Positions 33,584-42,408 of a DNA stretch of 59,560 nt are shown one piece after another. The stretch covers positions 325,953-385,512 of the forward strand of contig NZ_JAKZKV010000005.1 in assembly GCF_022808675.1 (NCBI RefSeq), given 5' to 3'. The notes under the pieces were generated by a model. The model was not told the DNA's origin, made no database searches, and was given only the letters and a program-made list of their open reading frames with translations. This stretch comes from Parabacteroides sp. FAFU027 (GTDB lineage Bacteria; Bacteroidota; Bacteroidia; Bacteroidales; UBA7332). Numbering within the stretch: position 1 is the first letter of the stretch; the number at the start of each line of letters is the position of its first letter. The translations under genes and the position numbers were made by a program.

Positions 33584-33958
33584 TCATTTGTCATGATACA
33601 TATCAACTACTCTTCCGTTTCTTGCAGATAACGTAATGTGAAATACACCACCACTTGCAAATCCAGTTGTATATGAAGTCCCTTCTATATACCATAAACT
33701 ATCACTTTTAAGACTAATAGAAAATGGCTTCTCCAAATTTATCTTCATTTTCCCATAGTGCTCAAATAAAATAGCCTCGGCTATTTTTACTGCAGTACTT
33801 TCATTTCTAATCAAATAAGCATCGTTTTTTACCTTTTGCTTATCTGTAAAAAAGAAATTGTCTGTAAAAAAGAGAATAATCAAAAGAATGATACAAATCC
33901 ACATTATACTCTTATAGTTCTGGGTTAAGTTCCTAAACAGGCTGTCTTTATGTAACAT
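33584..33958 (-). CDS. Membrane-anchored NTF2-fold immunity-like protein
   Basis: A 124-residue protein from the start MLHKDSLFRN. One membrane helix (IMWICIILLIILFFTDNFFF) is followed by a short domain: TAVKIAEAILFEHYGKMKI, then EKPFSISLKSDSLWYIEGT and a final GGVFHITLSARNGRVVDMY. This matches the plan of the NTF2-fold immunity (YbbC/YhhH-like) family, whose members are often found beside polymorphic toxins. No toxin gene is next to it, so it may be an orphan immunity protein. It is divergent from the efflux operon. Confidence 0.68.
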   Translation of the reverse strand: MLHKDSLFRNLTQNYKSIMWICIILLIILFFTDNFFFTDKQKVKNDAYLIRNESTAVKIAEAILFEHYGKMKINLEKPFSISLKSDSLWYIEGTSYTTGFASGGVFHITLSARNGRVVDMYHDK

Positions 33959-34027
33959 AGTCAGTTTATTAATACTATCACAAAGGTTGAAAATAACCAC
34001 GAAATATCAAAATCCCCCTTATGTAAC

Positions 34028-34066
34028 AAAAGTAGCTGACCACGATTTTTGCCTGCTCTACCTTTG
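34028..34066. promoter_or_regulatory. Divergent promoter boxes, immunity-like gene / efflux operon
   Basis: A plus-strand -7 box TACCTTTG (34059-34066) lies 27 bases before the TolC start. A minus-strand -7 box TACTTTTG (34035-34028) points at the immunity-like gene. Neither has a clear TTTG -33 box at the standard spacing. Confidence 0.45.
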
Positions 34067-34093
34067 CAGCAAGAAACAAAAATCAAAAACAAT

Positions 34094-35431
34094 ATGGCAG
34101 TTACTACACTCAAAAGCCGCCTCCTCGGAATAGCCTTACTGACAAGTGTTATCCTCCCCGCAGGAAAAATAGCGGCACAAGCCCCCGCAGGAAAACACCT
34201 TCTGCTGAAGGAGGCCGTCTCCACCGCGATGGACAACAACGCATCGCTCAAAGTATCGGGCCTCGAAGCCCAAATCGCCAAATCAAACTACCGCCAGACG
34301 GATGCTATCCTGCTTCCGCACGTGGAGCTGGGTTACACAGCGATGGCGACAAACAATCCACTGAACGCATTCGGATTTAAGCTACAACAGGAGAATGTAA
34401 CGATGGCCGACTTCGACCCGACACGCCTCAACAATCCAAGCAACAGCAAAGACTTCAGCGCGAAGGTGGAGGTAAAGCAACCGCTCATCAACGTGGACAC
34501 CTACTTCCAGCGTGCTGCAGCCCGCAAGCAAAAGGAGCTTTACGAATACAAACACAAACGTTCGCAAGAATATGTGCAATTTGATGTAACGAAAGCGTAC
34601 CTCACACTGCAACTGGCCAACCGTTCGGTTTCGGTACTGGAAGAGTCGTTACAAAACGCCAAACGCATCGAAGCCAATACCCGCCGTTACTTCGAGCAGG
34701 GATTGATCAAGAAATCCGATCTGCTCAATGTGCAGGTAAATGTGGCGACCGTCGAAAGCTACTTGACCAAAGCGAAAAGCAATGTCAGCAGCGCTTCGGA
34801 AACTTTGGCACTTACGATGGGCGAACCGGCAAGCGTAATCTATAACGTGGATTCGCTGCAACTGGAATCCGAAACAGCATCCGTAGCCACCGAAGTCTCC
34901 CCCGCCCGTTCCGACCTGATGGCTCTGAAAAAGGCCTCCGAAGCCTCTTCGATGATGGTCAAAGCGGCACAGTTGAGCTGCTATCCGAAGTTGAATGCAT
35001 TCGGTAGCTACCAGCTTAACGACTACAAGATGGATCGTTTCAATGCCAACTCCTATCTGGTGGGATTGAAAGTTTCGTGGACCATCTTCAACGGTCTCAA
35101 CAATTATCACAAGATAAACTCCAGCAAAGCGGAACTCGAAAAAGTCAACACACAGCTTCGTCAGCAGACCGACCAGAGCCAGCTCGAACTCAACAAGGCT
35201 CACCGCGACCGCATGGATCTTCTGGCAGAGATCAACCGCCAAAACGTATCGGTAGGACAGGCAGAAGAGTCACTCCGTATCCTGCAGGATCGCTACAACG
35301 AGGGATTAGTCTCCACTACCGATCTGCTGATGGCGCACTCACAACTGCTGCAACAGAAGCTTTCGCTAGCTCAAGCCATTTACGGAAATAACCTGACACT
35401 GGCTTATCTGGTGTTTCTCGGAGCCAGATAA
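34094..35431 (+). CDS. TolC family outer-membrane efflux protein
   Basis: A 445-residue protein from MAVTTLKSRL, which gives a normal signal peptide ending near KIAAQA; an ATG 45 bases earlier would add a hydrophilic extension. The two OEP repeats are visible: long helices with LKVSGLEAQIAKSNYRQTDA at about 45-65 and later LDRYNEGLVSTTDLL-type text (LQDRYNEGLVSTTDLLMAH). It forms the outer-membrane duct of the tripartite pump with the two genes downstream. Codon use is GC-richer than the hydrolase island. Confidence 0.93.
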   Translation: MAVTTLKSRLLGIALLTSVILPAGKIAAQAPAGKHLLLKEAVSTAMDNNASLKVSGLEAQIAKSNYRQTDAILLPHVELGYTAMATNNPLNAFGFKLQQENVTMADFDPTRLNNPSNSKDFSAKVEVKQPLINVDTYFQRAAARKQKELYEYKHKRSQEYVQFDVTKAYLTLQLANRSVSVLEESLQNAKRIEANTRRYFEQGLIKKSDLLNVQVNVATVESYLTKAKSNVSSASETLALTMGEPASVIYNVDSLQLESETASVATEVSPARSDLMALKKASEASSMMVKAAQLSCYPKLNAFGSYQLNDYKMDRFNANSYLVGLKVSWTIFNGLNNYHKINSSKAELEKVNTQLRQQTDQSQLELNKAHRDRMDLLAEINRQNVSVGQAEESLRILQDRYNEGLVSTTDLLMAHSQLLQQKLSLAQAIYGNNLTLAYLVFLGAR

Positions 35432-35558
35432 TCTGCAGATTAGCAAATTTGAGGATTTGAAAATGAATACTTCGAATAATCAATAAATATAACGATTCAA
35501 CAACCGCACTCCTGCAAGTTTCCCGTCGGGGAATTTAGGGGACTTATTTATAACATTT

Positions 35559-36647
35559 ATGAAATCACTCATATCCACAGCCTTACTGACAGTCGTCATA
35601 GGTATGACGAGCTGTTCATCCAAAGAAAAAAACGAAGCCGTAACCGACGACACCAAGCCCGTTCCGGTAGTAATTGCAACCCCATCCGGCAACAGTGGTT
35701 CCGGCATCCTCCTAAGCGGAAAGCTCGAATCAGAAAATACCGCCAACATCAGTACCCGCGTGATGGGCTACATCTCCTCCATCAGGGTAAAAGTAGGCGA
35801 TCGCGTACAGAAAGGCGCTTTGCTCGCCACCATCAGCAGCAAAGACATTCAGGCGAAAAAGGCACAGGCCGTGGCGATGATTGCCGCCGCAGAAGCAGCC
35901 TATAAGAATGCTGCCAAGGACTACAACCGCTTCCAGACGTTGCACAAACAGCAAAGCGCATCAGACAAAGAGCTGGAAAACGTCACCCTGCAATACACCG
36001 CAGCCAAATCGAACCTCGAAGCGGCCCGCCAGGGATTGAAGGAGGTCAATGCCATGCTGAGCTACACTAACATCACGGCTCCTTTCTCCGGTGTCATTAC
36101 CCAAAAGCTGGCCGACGAAGGTAGCATGGCAAATCCCGGAATGCCGTTGTTAATTCTGGAACAGAACGGATTGCTTCGCCTCAGTGCAACGGTTTCGGAG
36201 AGTGATATCAATCAAATAAATGTGGGAGAGGTAGCACAGGTGGACATCAAATCGACCGGCAAAAGCTTCCAGGGAAAGATAACAGAGCTAAGCCCTTCCT
36301 CCCAAGCTACCGGTGGTCAATACGTGGTAAAAATCACTATCCCGGCCAACCAGCAGAAAGAGTTACTCTCCGGCATGTATGCCAACGCCACTGTAGCCGG
36401 TAAATCAACAGGTTCTTCACAATCGGGCAGCATTCAGGTTCCGGTAGCCAGCATCGTCAATCGCGACCAGTTGACCGGCCTTTATGTGGTTTCGGACAAA
36501 AACAAAGCCTCGCTCCGTTGGGTGCGTTTGGGCAAAGTTTCAGGTGATCAGGTGGAGGTTCTTTCGGGACTGAATGCGAATGAGCGGTTCGTGCTACAAG
36601 CGGACGGAAAATTGTATAACGGAGTAACGGTCGTTGCGAAAAACTAA
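35559..36647 (+). CDS. RND efflux periplasmic adaptor (MFP), lipoprotein
   Basis: A 362-residue protein with a lipobox (VVIGMTSCSS), so it is probably anchored to the inner membrane by lipid. The order is beta-barrel/lipoyl half (NISTRVMGYISSIRVKVGDR), alpha-hairpin (about residues 100-165, AIAAAEAAYKNAAKDYNR-like), second lipoyl half (ITAPFSGVITQKLADEGS), then beta-barrel and membrane-proximal domains. It links the RND pump to TolC. Gene order TolC-MFP-RND is common in Bacteroidota. A 201-base gap with a repeat element separates it from the pump gene. Confidence 0.93.
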   Translation: MKSLISTALLTVVIGMTSCSSKEKNEAVTDDTKPVPVVIATPSGNSGSGILLSGKLESENTANISTRVMGYISSIRVKVGDRVQKGALLATISSKDIQAKKAQAVAMIAAAEAAYKNAAKDYNRFQTLHKQQSASDKELENVTLQYTAAKSNLEAARQGLKEVNAMLSYTNITAPFSGVITQKLADEGSMANPGMPLLILEQNGLLRLSATVSESDINQINVGEVAQVDIKSTGKSFQGKITELSPSSQATGGQYVVKITIPANQQKELLSGMYANATVAGKSTGSSQSGSIQVPVASIVNRDQLTGLYVVSDKNKASLRWVRLGKVSGDQVEVLSGLNANERFVLQADGKLYNGVTVVAKN

Positions 36648-36668
36648 CAGGCTGAAAGTCTGAAATAA

Positions 36669-36807
36669 CATCAGCCCGGGGTATCGCCCCAGGAAAAGAA
36701 TCCCCCGACAACCTGCGCCCTGAAAGGGCAAAATAAAAACAGATTGCCCATACAGGGTGCAAATTCTTCGAAAACATTTTACACAGGGCGTTGCCCTGTG
36801 CTGATGA
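36669..36807. repeat. Intergenic palindromic repeat element within the efflux operon
   Basis: Ends in imperfect inverted copies: CATCAGCCCGGGGTATCGCC at the left, and GGCGTTGCCCTGTGCTGATG at the right. Internal short dyads are GCCCTGAAAGGGC and CCCATACAGGGTG. Similar 'GGGCGTTGCCCTGTG' elements are frequent between genes in Bacteroidota. Transcription must pass through it to reach the pump gene unless it brings its own promoter. Confidence 0.6.
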
Positions 36808-36848
36808 TACAAATGGTTTTCGGCCAATTAAAAACAACATTCTCAACT

Positions 36849-39800
36849 ATGAAAGAAGGATTATCCGGCAAAATAGCCAACGCATTTTTAAAGTCAAAAC
36901 TGACTGTACTGTTGATGATAGCCTTCCTGCTGATAGGGGCTTACAGTACATACCTGATACCGCGTGAGGAAGAACCCCAAATCGATGTGCCAATGGCCGA
37001 CATCATGATCGGTTTCCCCGGTGCATCACCGCAGGAGGTGGAATCGACCATATCCGCACCACTGGAAAAAGTGGTCTCCAATATCAAAGGCGTGGAGCAC
37101 GTTTACTCCACCTCGATGAAAGGCCAGGCAATGGTTTCGGTGCAGTTTTACGTGGGACAAGACATCGAACGTTCCCTCGTGAAGCTCTACAACGAGATCA
37201 TGAAGAACATGGATAAATTCCCGCAAGGCGTAACCATGCCTTTGGTGAAAACCCGTGCCATCGATGACGTACCTGCATTGAGCCTCACCCTTTGGAGCGA
37301 AAAAAGCAGTGATTATGCCCTGACCCAACTAGCAGAAGTGGTGACCACCGAAATCAAGAAGATTCCCAACGTTGCCAACGTGACTATCCTCGGAGGTCGC
37401 AGCCGTCAGGTGAAAGTTGTTTTGGATAAAGATAAAATGGCCGAAAATCATGTCGATTTCCTCTCTATCAGCCAACAAATCCAGGGCAGTAACGCACAAA
37501 TGACCTCCGGCAATCTGCTGAAAGCCGACACCGCATTCTCTGTGGAGACCGGCAACTTCCTGAGCAGCGCCGATGATGTGGCCAATCTGATTGTGGGTTC
37601 TAACGGCAACCAGCCCGTTTATCTCCGTCAGGTCGCTAAAGTGGAAGACGGAGCAGAAACTCCCCGCCAGTACGTGACTTTCGGTTACGGAGCGGCCAGT
37701 AAGGCAGACCAACTGAAGCACAAAGGCGAATACCCTGCCGTAACATTGGCTATTGCCAAGAAAAAAGGAGCCGATGCGATGCACCTCTCCGAGCAAATTC
37801 TGAGTAAGGTGGATCACCTGAAGAAAGACCTGATTCCGAATGACGTAACAGTGACTACCACCCGTAACTACGGGGAGTCGGCTTCTGAAAAAGTATCCGA
37901 ACTGCTGATGCACCTGTTCATCGCTATTATCGTAGTTACCTTGTTTGTGATGCTGGCGATGGGCTGGCGCGGTGGATTAGTGGTCTTCCTGTCGGTTCCG
38001 GTCACCTTTGCCATGACACTTTTTGCCTACTATTTCCTTGATTATACGCTCAACCGGATTACGCTCTTTGCCCTCGTGTTTGTAACGGGGATTGTGGTGG
38101 ACGACTCCATCATCATTGCCGAGAATATGCACCGCCACTTCAAGATGAAACGTCTGCCGTTCCATCAGGCTGCCATCTTCGCCATCAACGAGGTAGGAAA
38201 TCCAACCATTCTGGCGACATTTACTGTAATCGCGGCAGTATTGCCGATGGCGTTCGTGTCCGGATTGATGGGACCCTACATGAGTCCGATGCCGATTGGA
38301 GCATCTATTGCGATGCTGATTTCGCTCATTATTGCATTGACCCTGACTCCTTATCTGGGTTACATTTTCCTGAGGGAAAAAGAGAAAGCCGGCAAGGAAC
38401 ACAAAGAGCATAAGATGGAGGACAGCAAAATCTACCGTCTGTACTACAAGACCATCGTTCCGCTGCTCGAAAACCGCAAAAAGCGCTGGACATTCATGCT
38501 CGTGACTGTAGCAATACTTTTAGGCTCTTTGACATTATTTTATACCAAATCGGTTCCGGTGAAGATGTTGCCGTTTGACAATAAGAATGAATTTCAGGTG
38601 GTGATTGATATGCCTGAAGGAACTACGCTCGAACGCACCGCTGCCATCACGCAGGAGATCTCGGAATACATCGCCAAACAGCCGTTGGTCACCAACTATC
38701 AGGGTTATGTGGGTACTTCTGCTCCAATCAGCTTCAACGGTCTGGTTCGTCACTATGACATGCGCCGCGGCGAGAATGTGGCTGATATCCAGGTAAATCT
38801 GGTGGATAAAAAAGAACGTAAAGCTCAGAGCCACGAGATTGCAAAGGGAATGCGACCTGCCATTCAGGCCATTGCGAAGAAATACAATGCTAATGTAAAA
38901 GTGGTGGAGGTTCCTCCCGGCCCTCCGGTGATGTCCACTGTGGTGGCTGAAATTTACGGTCCGGACTACAACGAGCAGATGAAAATCGCCGACCAGGTGA
39001 AACACATCGTAGCCAATACGGAAGACGTTGTCGATGTAGACTGGATGGTGGAAGCTGACCAACCGGAACTGAACTTCGACGTGGATAAAGAGAAAGCAAT
39101 GAAAATGGGTATTGCTCCTGCACAGGTAGTGGCTACCGTAAGAGGCGCCATGTCGGGCATGCCCACAGGAGTGTTGCACCGTACCAACAGCTTCCAGCCG
39201 GTGAATATCCTACTGCAACTGAGTGATGCCGACAAAGCCGGACTCAACGACCTGAGCAATCTGAAAATTATCAACCGTCAGGGCATGGCTGTACCGGTAA
39301 GCGATTTAATCACTATCAAGAAAGATGTATCTCAAAAAAGCATCTTCCGTAAAGATCAGAAGCGTGTGGTGTACGTGGTGGCCGATATGGCGGGTAAACT
39401 GGAAAGTCCGTTCTACGCTATGACTAAGATTTCGGATAAACTCAAAGAGGTGAAAGTTCCTGCCGGCTATAAGCTTAACGAAGAATACAGTAAACAGCCA
39501 GAACTCGAAGACAACTATACCCTGAAATGGGACGGTGAATGGCAGATTACCTACGAGGTATTCCGTGACCTGGGCATCGCCTTCCTGATTGTGATTATCA
39601 TCATCTATATGCTGATTGTCGGCTGGTTCCAGAATTTCATGGTACCTATCGTAATGCTGGCTGCCATTCCGCTCTCGTTGATCGGTATCGTGATTGGTCA
39701 CTGGATCATGGGATCCTTCTTCAGCGCCACCTCCATGATTGGCTTTATTGCCTTAGCGGGTGTGATGGTGAGAAACTCGGTCTTGCTCATTGACTTTATC

Positions 39801-40052
39801 AATATCAGGCTGGAGGAAGGCATTTCCCTGAAACAGTCTATCATAGAAGCGGGAGCTGTTCGTACCACTCCTATCCTGCTGACCGCCGGTGCAGTTGCCT
39901 TAGGTGCGGTTGTGATCCTGTTCGACCCGATCTTCCAGGGGCTGGCTATCTCGCTGATGGGAGGTACATTTACCTCAACGCTGCTGACTTTGATTGTAGT
40001 GCCTTTGCTTTACTTCAAAATGATGCGGAAGAAATATCCGGAAAGTAAGTAA
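36849..40052 (+). CDS. RND efflux pump inner-membrane transporter (HAE1-like)
   Basis: A 1067-residue transporter from MKEGLSGKIANAFL; earlier in-frame ATGs lie in the repeat element. Twelve membrane helices in two blocks of six plus two large periplasmic domains are visible. Helix 4 has the proton-relay acids in GIVVDDSIIIAENMHRHF, and helix 10-11 carries ALAGVMVRNSVLLIDFINIR. The acid pair VDDS and the shortened N-terminal loop fit the efflux subgroup that exports small molecules or metabolites in Bacteroidota. The substrate cannot be read. It is the third gene of the efflux operon. Confidence 0.94.
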   Translation: MKEGLSGKIANAFLKSKLTVLLMIAFLLIGAYSTYLIPREEEPQIDVPMADIMIGFPGASPQEVESTISAPLEKVVSNIKGVEHVYSTSMKGQAMVSVQFYVGQDIERSLVKLYNEIMKNMDKFPQGVTMPLVKTRAIDDVPALSLTLWSEKSSDYALTQLAEVVTTEIKKIPNVANVTILGGRSRQVKVVLDKDKMAENHVDFLSISQQIQGSNAQMTSGNLLKADTAFSVETGNFLSSADDVANLIVGSNGNQPVYLRQVAKVEDGAETPRQYVTFGYGAASKADQLKHKGEYPAVTLAIAKKKGADAMHLSEQILSKVDHLKKDLIPNDVTVTTTRNYGESASEKVSELLMHLFIAIIVVTLFVMLAMGWRGGLVVFLSVPVTFAMTLFAYYFLDYTLNRITLFALVFVTGIVVDDSIIIAENMHRHFKMKRLPFHQAAIFAINEVGNPTILATFTVIAAVLPMAFVSGLMGPYMSPMPIGASIAMLISLIIALTLTPYLGYIFLREKEKAGKEHKEHKMEDSKIYRLYYKTIVPLLENRKKRWTFMLVTVAILLGSLTLFYTKSVPVKMLPFDNKNEFQVVIDMPEGTTLERTAAITQEISEYIAKQPLVTNYQGYVGTSAPISFNGLVRHYDMRRGENVADIQVNLVDKKERKAQSHEIAKGMRPAIQAIAKKYNANVKVVEVPPGPPVMSTVVAEIYGPDYNEQMKIADQVKHIVANTEDVVDVDWMVEADQPELNFDVDKEKAMKMGIAPAQVVATVRGAMSGMPTGVLHRTNSFQPVNILLQLSDADKAGLNDLSNLKIINRQGMAVPVSDLITIKKDVSQKSIFRKDQKRVVYVVADMAGKLESPFYAMTKISDKLKEVKVPAGYKLNEEYSKQPELEDNYTLKWDGEWQITYEVFRDLGIAFLIVIIIIYMLIVGWFQNFMVPIVMLAAIPLSLIGIVIGHWIMGSFFSATSMIGFIALAGVMVRNSVLLIDFINIRLEEGISLKQSIIEAGAVRTTPILLTAGAVALGAVVILFDPIFQGLAISLMGGTFTSTLLTLIVVPLLYFKMMRKKYPESK

Positions 40053-40057
40053 GTTCA

Positions 40058-40088
40058 GACCTGACAGGTTTTAAAAACCTGTCAGGTC
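40058..40088 (+). terminator. Intercistronic hairpin after the RND gene
   Basis: The stem GACCTGACAGGTTT/AAACCTGTCAGGTC has a 3-base loop and starts 5 bases after the RND stop codon. There is no U-run beyond the loop, and two small genes follow, so it may end most transcripts or stabilise the upstream mRNA. The same palindrome type is widespread in Bacteroidota genomes. Confidence 0.6.
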
Positions 40089-40122
40089 TCATCCCCTTAA
40101 ATTAAAAAAACATCTACCCCCT

Positions 40123-40437
40123 ATGAAACTCTTAATCATCACCTCGCTCACCGACGATAAGCACGAAGTATCGAAACTTCTGCAAGAGGCTGGAATATCC
40201 ATTTTTAGTGTGTCGGAAACCACCGGTTACAAACGCAATAATGGTAACCCCAACGCTCTGAACAACTGGTTTGGCAGTAAAAACGGAGAGTTTGACTCTG
40301 TTGTATTCTTCAGCTTTACCGATGCGGCATCTGCCGATGCGGCCATAGAAATGATCACATCACGTAACTGCAACGATCAGTCTCAATTTCCCATTCATGC
40401 ATTTGTTTTACCCGTTGAGTCATTCAGCAAAATATAA
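40123..40437 (+). CDS. Small conserved protein following the efflux pump (PII-like fold possible)
   Basis: A 104-residue soluble protein, MKLLIITSLTDDKHEVSKLL at the start and a final FPIHAFVLPVE. The alternation of strand, helix and strand, with an N-terminal LLIITS strand and a C-terminal HAFVLPV strand, recalls small ferredoxin-like or PII-like proteins that accompany RND pumps. No catalytic or metal motif is seen. It is 34 bases after the intercistronic hairpin and 6 bases before the DUF2892 gene, so it belongs to the same unit. Function unknown. Confidence 0.65.
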   Translation: MKLLIITSLTDDKHEVSKLLQEAGISIFSVSETTGYKRNNGNPNALNNWFGSKNGEFDSVVFFSFTDAASADAAIEMITSRNCNDQSQFPIHAFVLPVESFSKI

Positions 40438-40443
40438 AAGATT

Positions 40444-40629
40444 ATGAGAGAAAGAATTATCCGTGCTGTAGCAGGGATTATGATGCTACTTAGCGTAACA
40501 CTCACCCTCACCGTTTCACCCAACTGGGTTTGGCTCGGTGTATTTGTAGGAGTCAACCTTCTTCAATCTGCATTTACCCGATTTTGTCCCCTGGAATGGA
40601 TATTGAAAGAGATGCGCATCGGGGAATAG
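40444..40629 (+). CDS. DUF2892 small inner-membrane protein
   Basis: A 61-residue protein with two membrane helices (IIRAVAGIMMLLSVTLTLTV and WVWLGVFVGVNLLQSAF) and the closing motif FCPLEWILKEM, in which the Cys-Pro near the end is a DUF2892 hallmark. Members often sit beside sulphur-handling or efflux genes. It ends the efflux operon and is followed by a strong terminator. Confidence 0.85.
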   Translation: MRERIIRAVAGIMMLLSVTLTLTVSPNWVWLGVFVGVNLLQSAFTRFCPLEWILKEMRIGE

Positions 40630-40648
40630 CCATGTTTACCCATAGAAA

Positions 40649-40693
40649 TACAACAAAAGCGCTGGATCAGAATGAGTCAGCGCTTTTGTTGTA
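40649..40693. terminator. Strong hairpin ending the efflux operon
   Basis: A perfect 15-bp stem, TACAACAAAAGCGCT/AGCGCTTTTGTTGTA, with a 15-base loop. It is A/T-rich at the base on both strands, so it can act in either direction. Confidence 0.8.
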
Positions 40694-40734
40694 TAGAAAA
40701 AAGTAGAGGAAAAGTTGATACGGTTGAGTATTTT

Positions 40735-40782
40735 TGAACTGCCTCCAAAAAGTTATGTCTCCATCTTTTTGGAGGCAGTTCA
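40735..40782. terminator. Second palindrome with TGAACTGC tips, IS3-end-like
   Basis: The arms TGAACTGCCTCCAAAAAG/CTTTTTGGAGGCAGTTCA (18 bp) enclose a 12-base loop, in the gap between convergent genes. The tips are identical to those at 27816-27860. The remaining 120 bases to the TauE/SafE gene hold nothing clear. Confidence 0.7.
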
Positions 40783-40905
40783 CTCCCTTAATACGATTCT
40801 GATGACGGAGGTGTAAGAGCAACCGTAGAAAAGTAGGGCGACGATAAGAAAGGATGGCATCAATTATTTCGACTTTCGTACAGGAATAAATGCTTTAGGA
40901 AGACG

Positions 40906-41736
40906 TCAGATCATACCTGACAATAAAATCCGGATGCTCACAACGATAAGGGAAAGCGCCAATGCCTTGATAATCATCCTGCCGTGAATCTTCCGGGATA
41001 AGTAAGCGCCCAGTTGCGCCCCCGGTATCACGCCAACCACCAGCCCTATGACCATTTTCAGAATCAGGGGATCATTGTAGGTTCCGTTGTAAATGTGAAC
41101 AATCACACTCACCGTGGCCATGATGGCAAGGATAAAATGCGAAGTAGCCGTGGCAATGTGTACGGGGAAACGCAACCACTCCACCAGAGCCGGCACATGA
41201 ATAATCCCACCGCCAATCCCCAGCAATGGAGAGAAATACCCCACAAAAAGGCTTAGAAATGCTCCTTTAAACATATCGTAAGCATAATCATAGGATTCAT
41301 TCCACTTATCGACAAGATGTTGCTGCACCCACCCTTTATGCGAGGAAGCGGGTTTCGTGACCGCCATCTTCATGCCTCCCTTTAGGAAAAGAAAAAGCGC
41401 TAAACCGAGCAACAAGATGCCAAAAAGAATATCAAAAGTAGTTCGCGGAATGAGTCTGGTGGTAAACACACCAAGTATTGAACCAGGCACCGTTGCCAGG
41501 GCAAATGCAAAGCCTGCCTTGTAATCAACTCTTTTGGAAGACATATAGGCTACTGAACCTGACAGAGCGTTACAGGCAACCACTGCCATCGATATTGCAG
41601 TGATGGTTTCGGTGCTGAGTTCCGGATGCAATAGGATCAGGATGGGAACCAATATAAACCCACCGCCAGCACCGATTAGGGTGCCAACGGTACCGATCAG
41701 AAAGCCAAGCGGGATGATCATATAAATGCTGTCCAT
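40906..41736 (-). CDS. TauE/SafE family permease
   Basis: A 276-residue multi-pass protein with about eight membrane helices and the two family repeats: LIGTVGTLIGAGGGFILVPI near the N-terminus and LLGIGGGIIHVPALVEWL after a hydrophilic loop (about residues 125-160). Members export sulphite, sulphoacetate or related organic sulphur anions, or import them. The loop contains many Lys and Trp residues. The operon context gives no further clue to substrate; the NifX-like gene upstream is on the same strand, 110 bases away. Confidence 0.9.
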   Translation of the reverse strand: MDSIYMIIPLGFLIGTVGTLIGAGGGFILVPILILLHPELSTETITAISMAVVACNALSGSVAYMSSKRVDYKAGFAFALATVPGSILGVFTTRLIPRTTFDILFGILLLGLALFLFLKGGMKMAVTKPASSHKGWVQQHLVDKWNESYDYAYDMFKGAFLSLFVGYFSPLLGIGGGIIHVPALVEWLRFPVHIATATSHFILAIMATVSVIVHIYNGTYNDPLILKMVIGLVVGVIPGAQLGAYLSRKIHGRMIIKALALSLIVVSIRILLSGMI

Positions 41737-41846
41737 AATACCGCTATTTTTGTTGACACAGATTGCTAATTATGACTTTAAGAATAAGGGGGATAGTTTA
41801 GATATCCTCCTATTTATTTTGGAATATAGACTTGAATCGTATGTCT

Positions 41847-42221
41847 TCATTTCGAGCACACATGATCGGCGCCGTGATCGTGATGATGATCACAACCCAC
41901 ACCCGAATCGTTGATTCTTCCCTGCAAATAAGCCGCAATTAATTCATCTACCTCGCCTTTACAGCCTCTGATGACTTCGATTTGGCGCAAAACCAGATTC
42001 TTCATCGCACCTTCGCCCATATTACCGGCCAGCATCACTTTTACGCCTTTCTCTCTCAATTCCGCAGCGATGTTTGATTTACAACCACAGCCCTGAGGCG
42101 ATGGAAGTGTTTCGGTGCTTTCGATATGGTTGTCCGCACCAATGGTATAAATGGTGTACTTCTCGCAATGGCCGAAGTGGTCGTCAACCACAGTACCCCG
42201 TGTCGGGATCGCTACTTTCAT
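41847..42221 (-). CDS. NifX/NifB-associated dinitrogenase iron-molybdenum cofactor family protein
   Basis: A 124-residue protein of the small NifX-like fold: MKVAIPTRGTVVDDHFGHCE at the N-terminus, a middle NIAAELREKGVKVMLAGNMG, and the closing EVIRGCKGEVDELIAAY. The C-terminus is a metal-binding tail (CDHHHDHGADHVC). Members bind iron-sulphur or iron-molybdenum clusters; in non-fixing anaerobes their role is unknown. It overlaps the zinc-ribbon gene upstream by 38 bases. The three-gene group with DUF134 is a frequent neighbourhood in anaerobes. Confidence 0.88.
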   Translation of the reverse strand: MKVAIPTRGTVVDDHFGHCEKYTIYTIGADNHIESTETLPSPQGCGCKSNIAAELREKGVKVMLAGNMGEGAMKNLVLRQIEVIRGCKGEVDELIAAYLQGRINDSGVGCDHHHDHGADHVCSK

Positions 42222-42408
42222 GATCTTTGTCTCCTTTTTTTAATATGTATAATTGATGATGATATCCATTTTCGCGCATCATGAACTTGCCGCAGTTTGG
42301 ACAAGCGGTTTCACGGCAGGGAACGCCTTTGAGGTGAGGTTGCCGGGTTCCGCAATACACGCAGATGCAGAAACCGTTATAGAGCCCCTCTTCTTTACAT
42401 TTATCCAT
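42184..42408 (-). CDS. Small zinc-ribbon protein
   Basis: A 74-residue protein with seven cysteines: MDKCKEEGLYNGFCICVYCG, then CRETACPNCGKFM, in a double CxxC/CxC layout that suggests a zinc ribbon. The end (GDKDHESSDPDTGYCG) is acidic. It overlaps the DUF134 gene by 8 bases and the NifX-like gene by 38 bases, so all three are translationally coupled. No family name is certain. Such small Cys-rich proteins often accompany NifX-like genes. Confidence 0.75.
   Translation of the reverse strand: MDKCKEEGLYNGFCICVYCGTRQPHLKGVPCRETACPNCGKFMMRENGYHHQLYILKKGDKDHESSDPDTGYCG

Noticed and set aside
34649-35242. Long antisense frames opposite the TolC and RND genes
   Set aside because: These are by-products of the codon bias of strongly expressed GC-richer genes; the sense proteins are certain.
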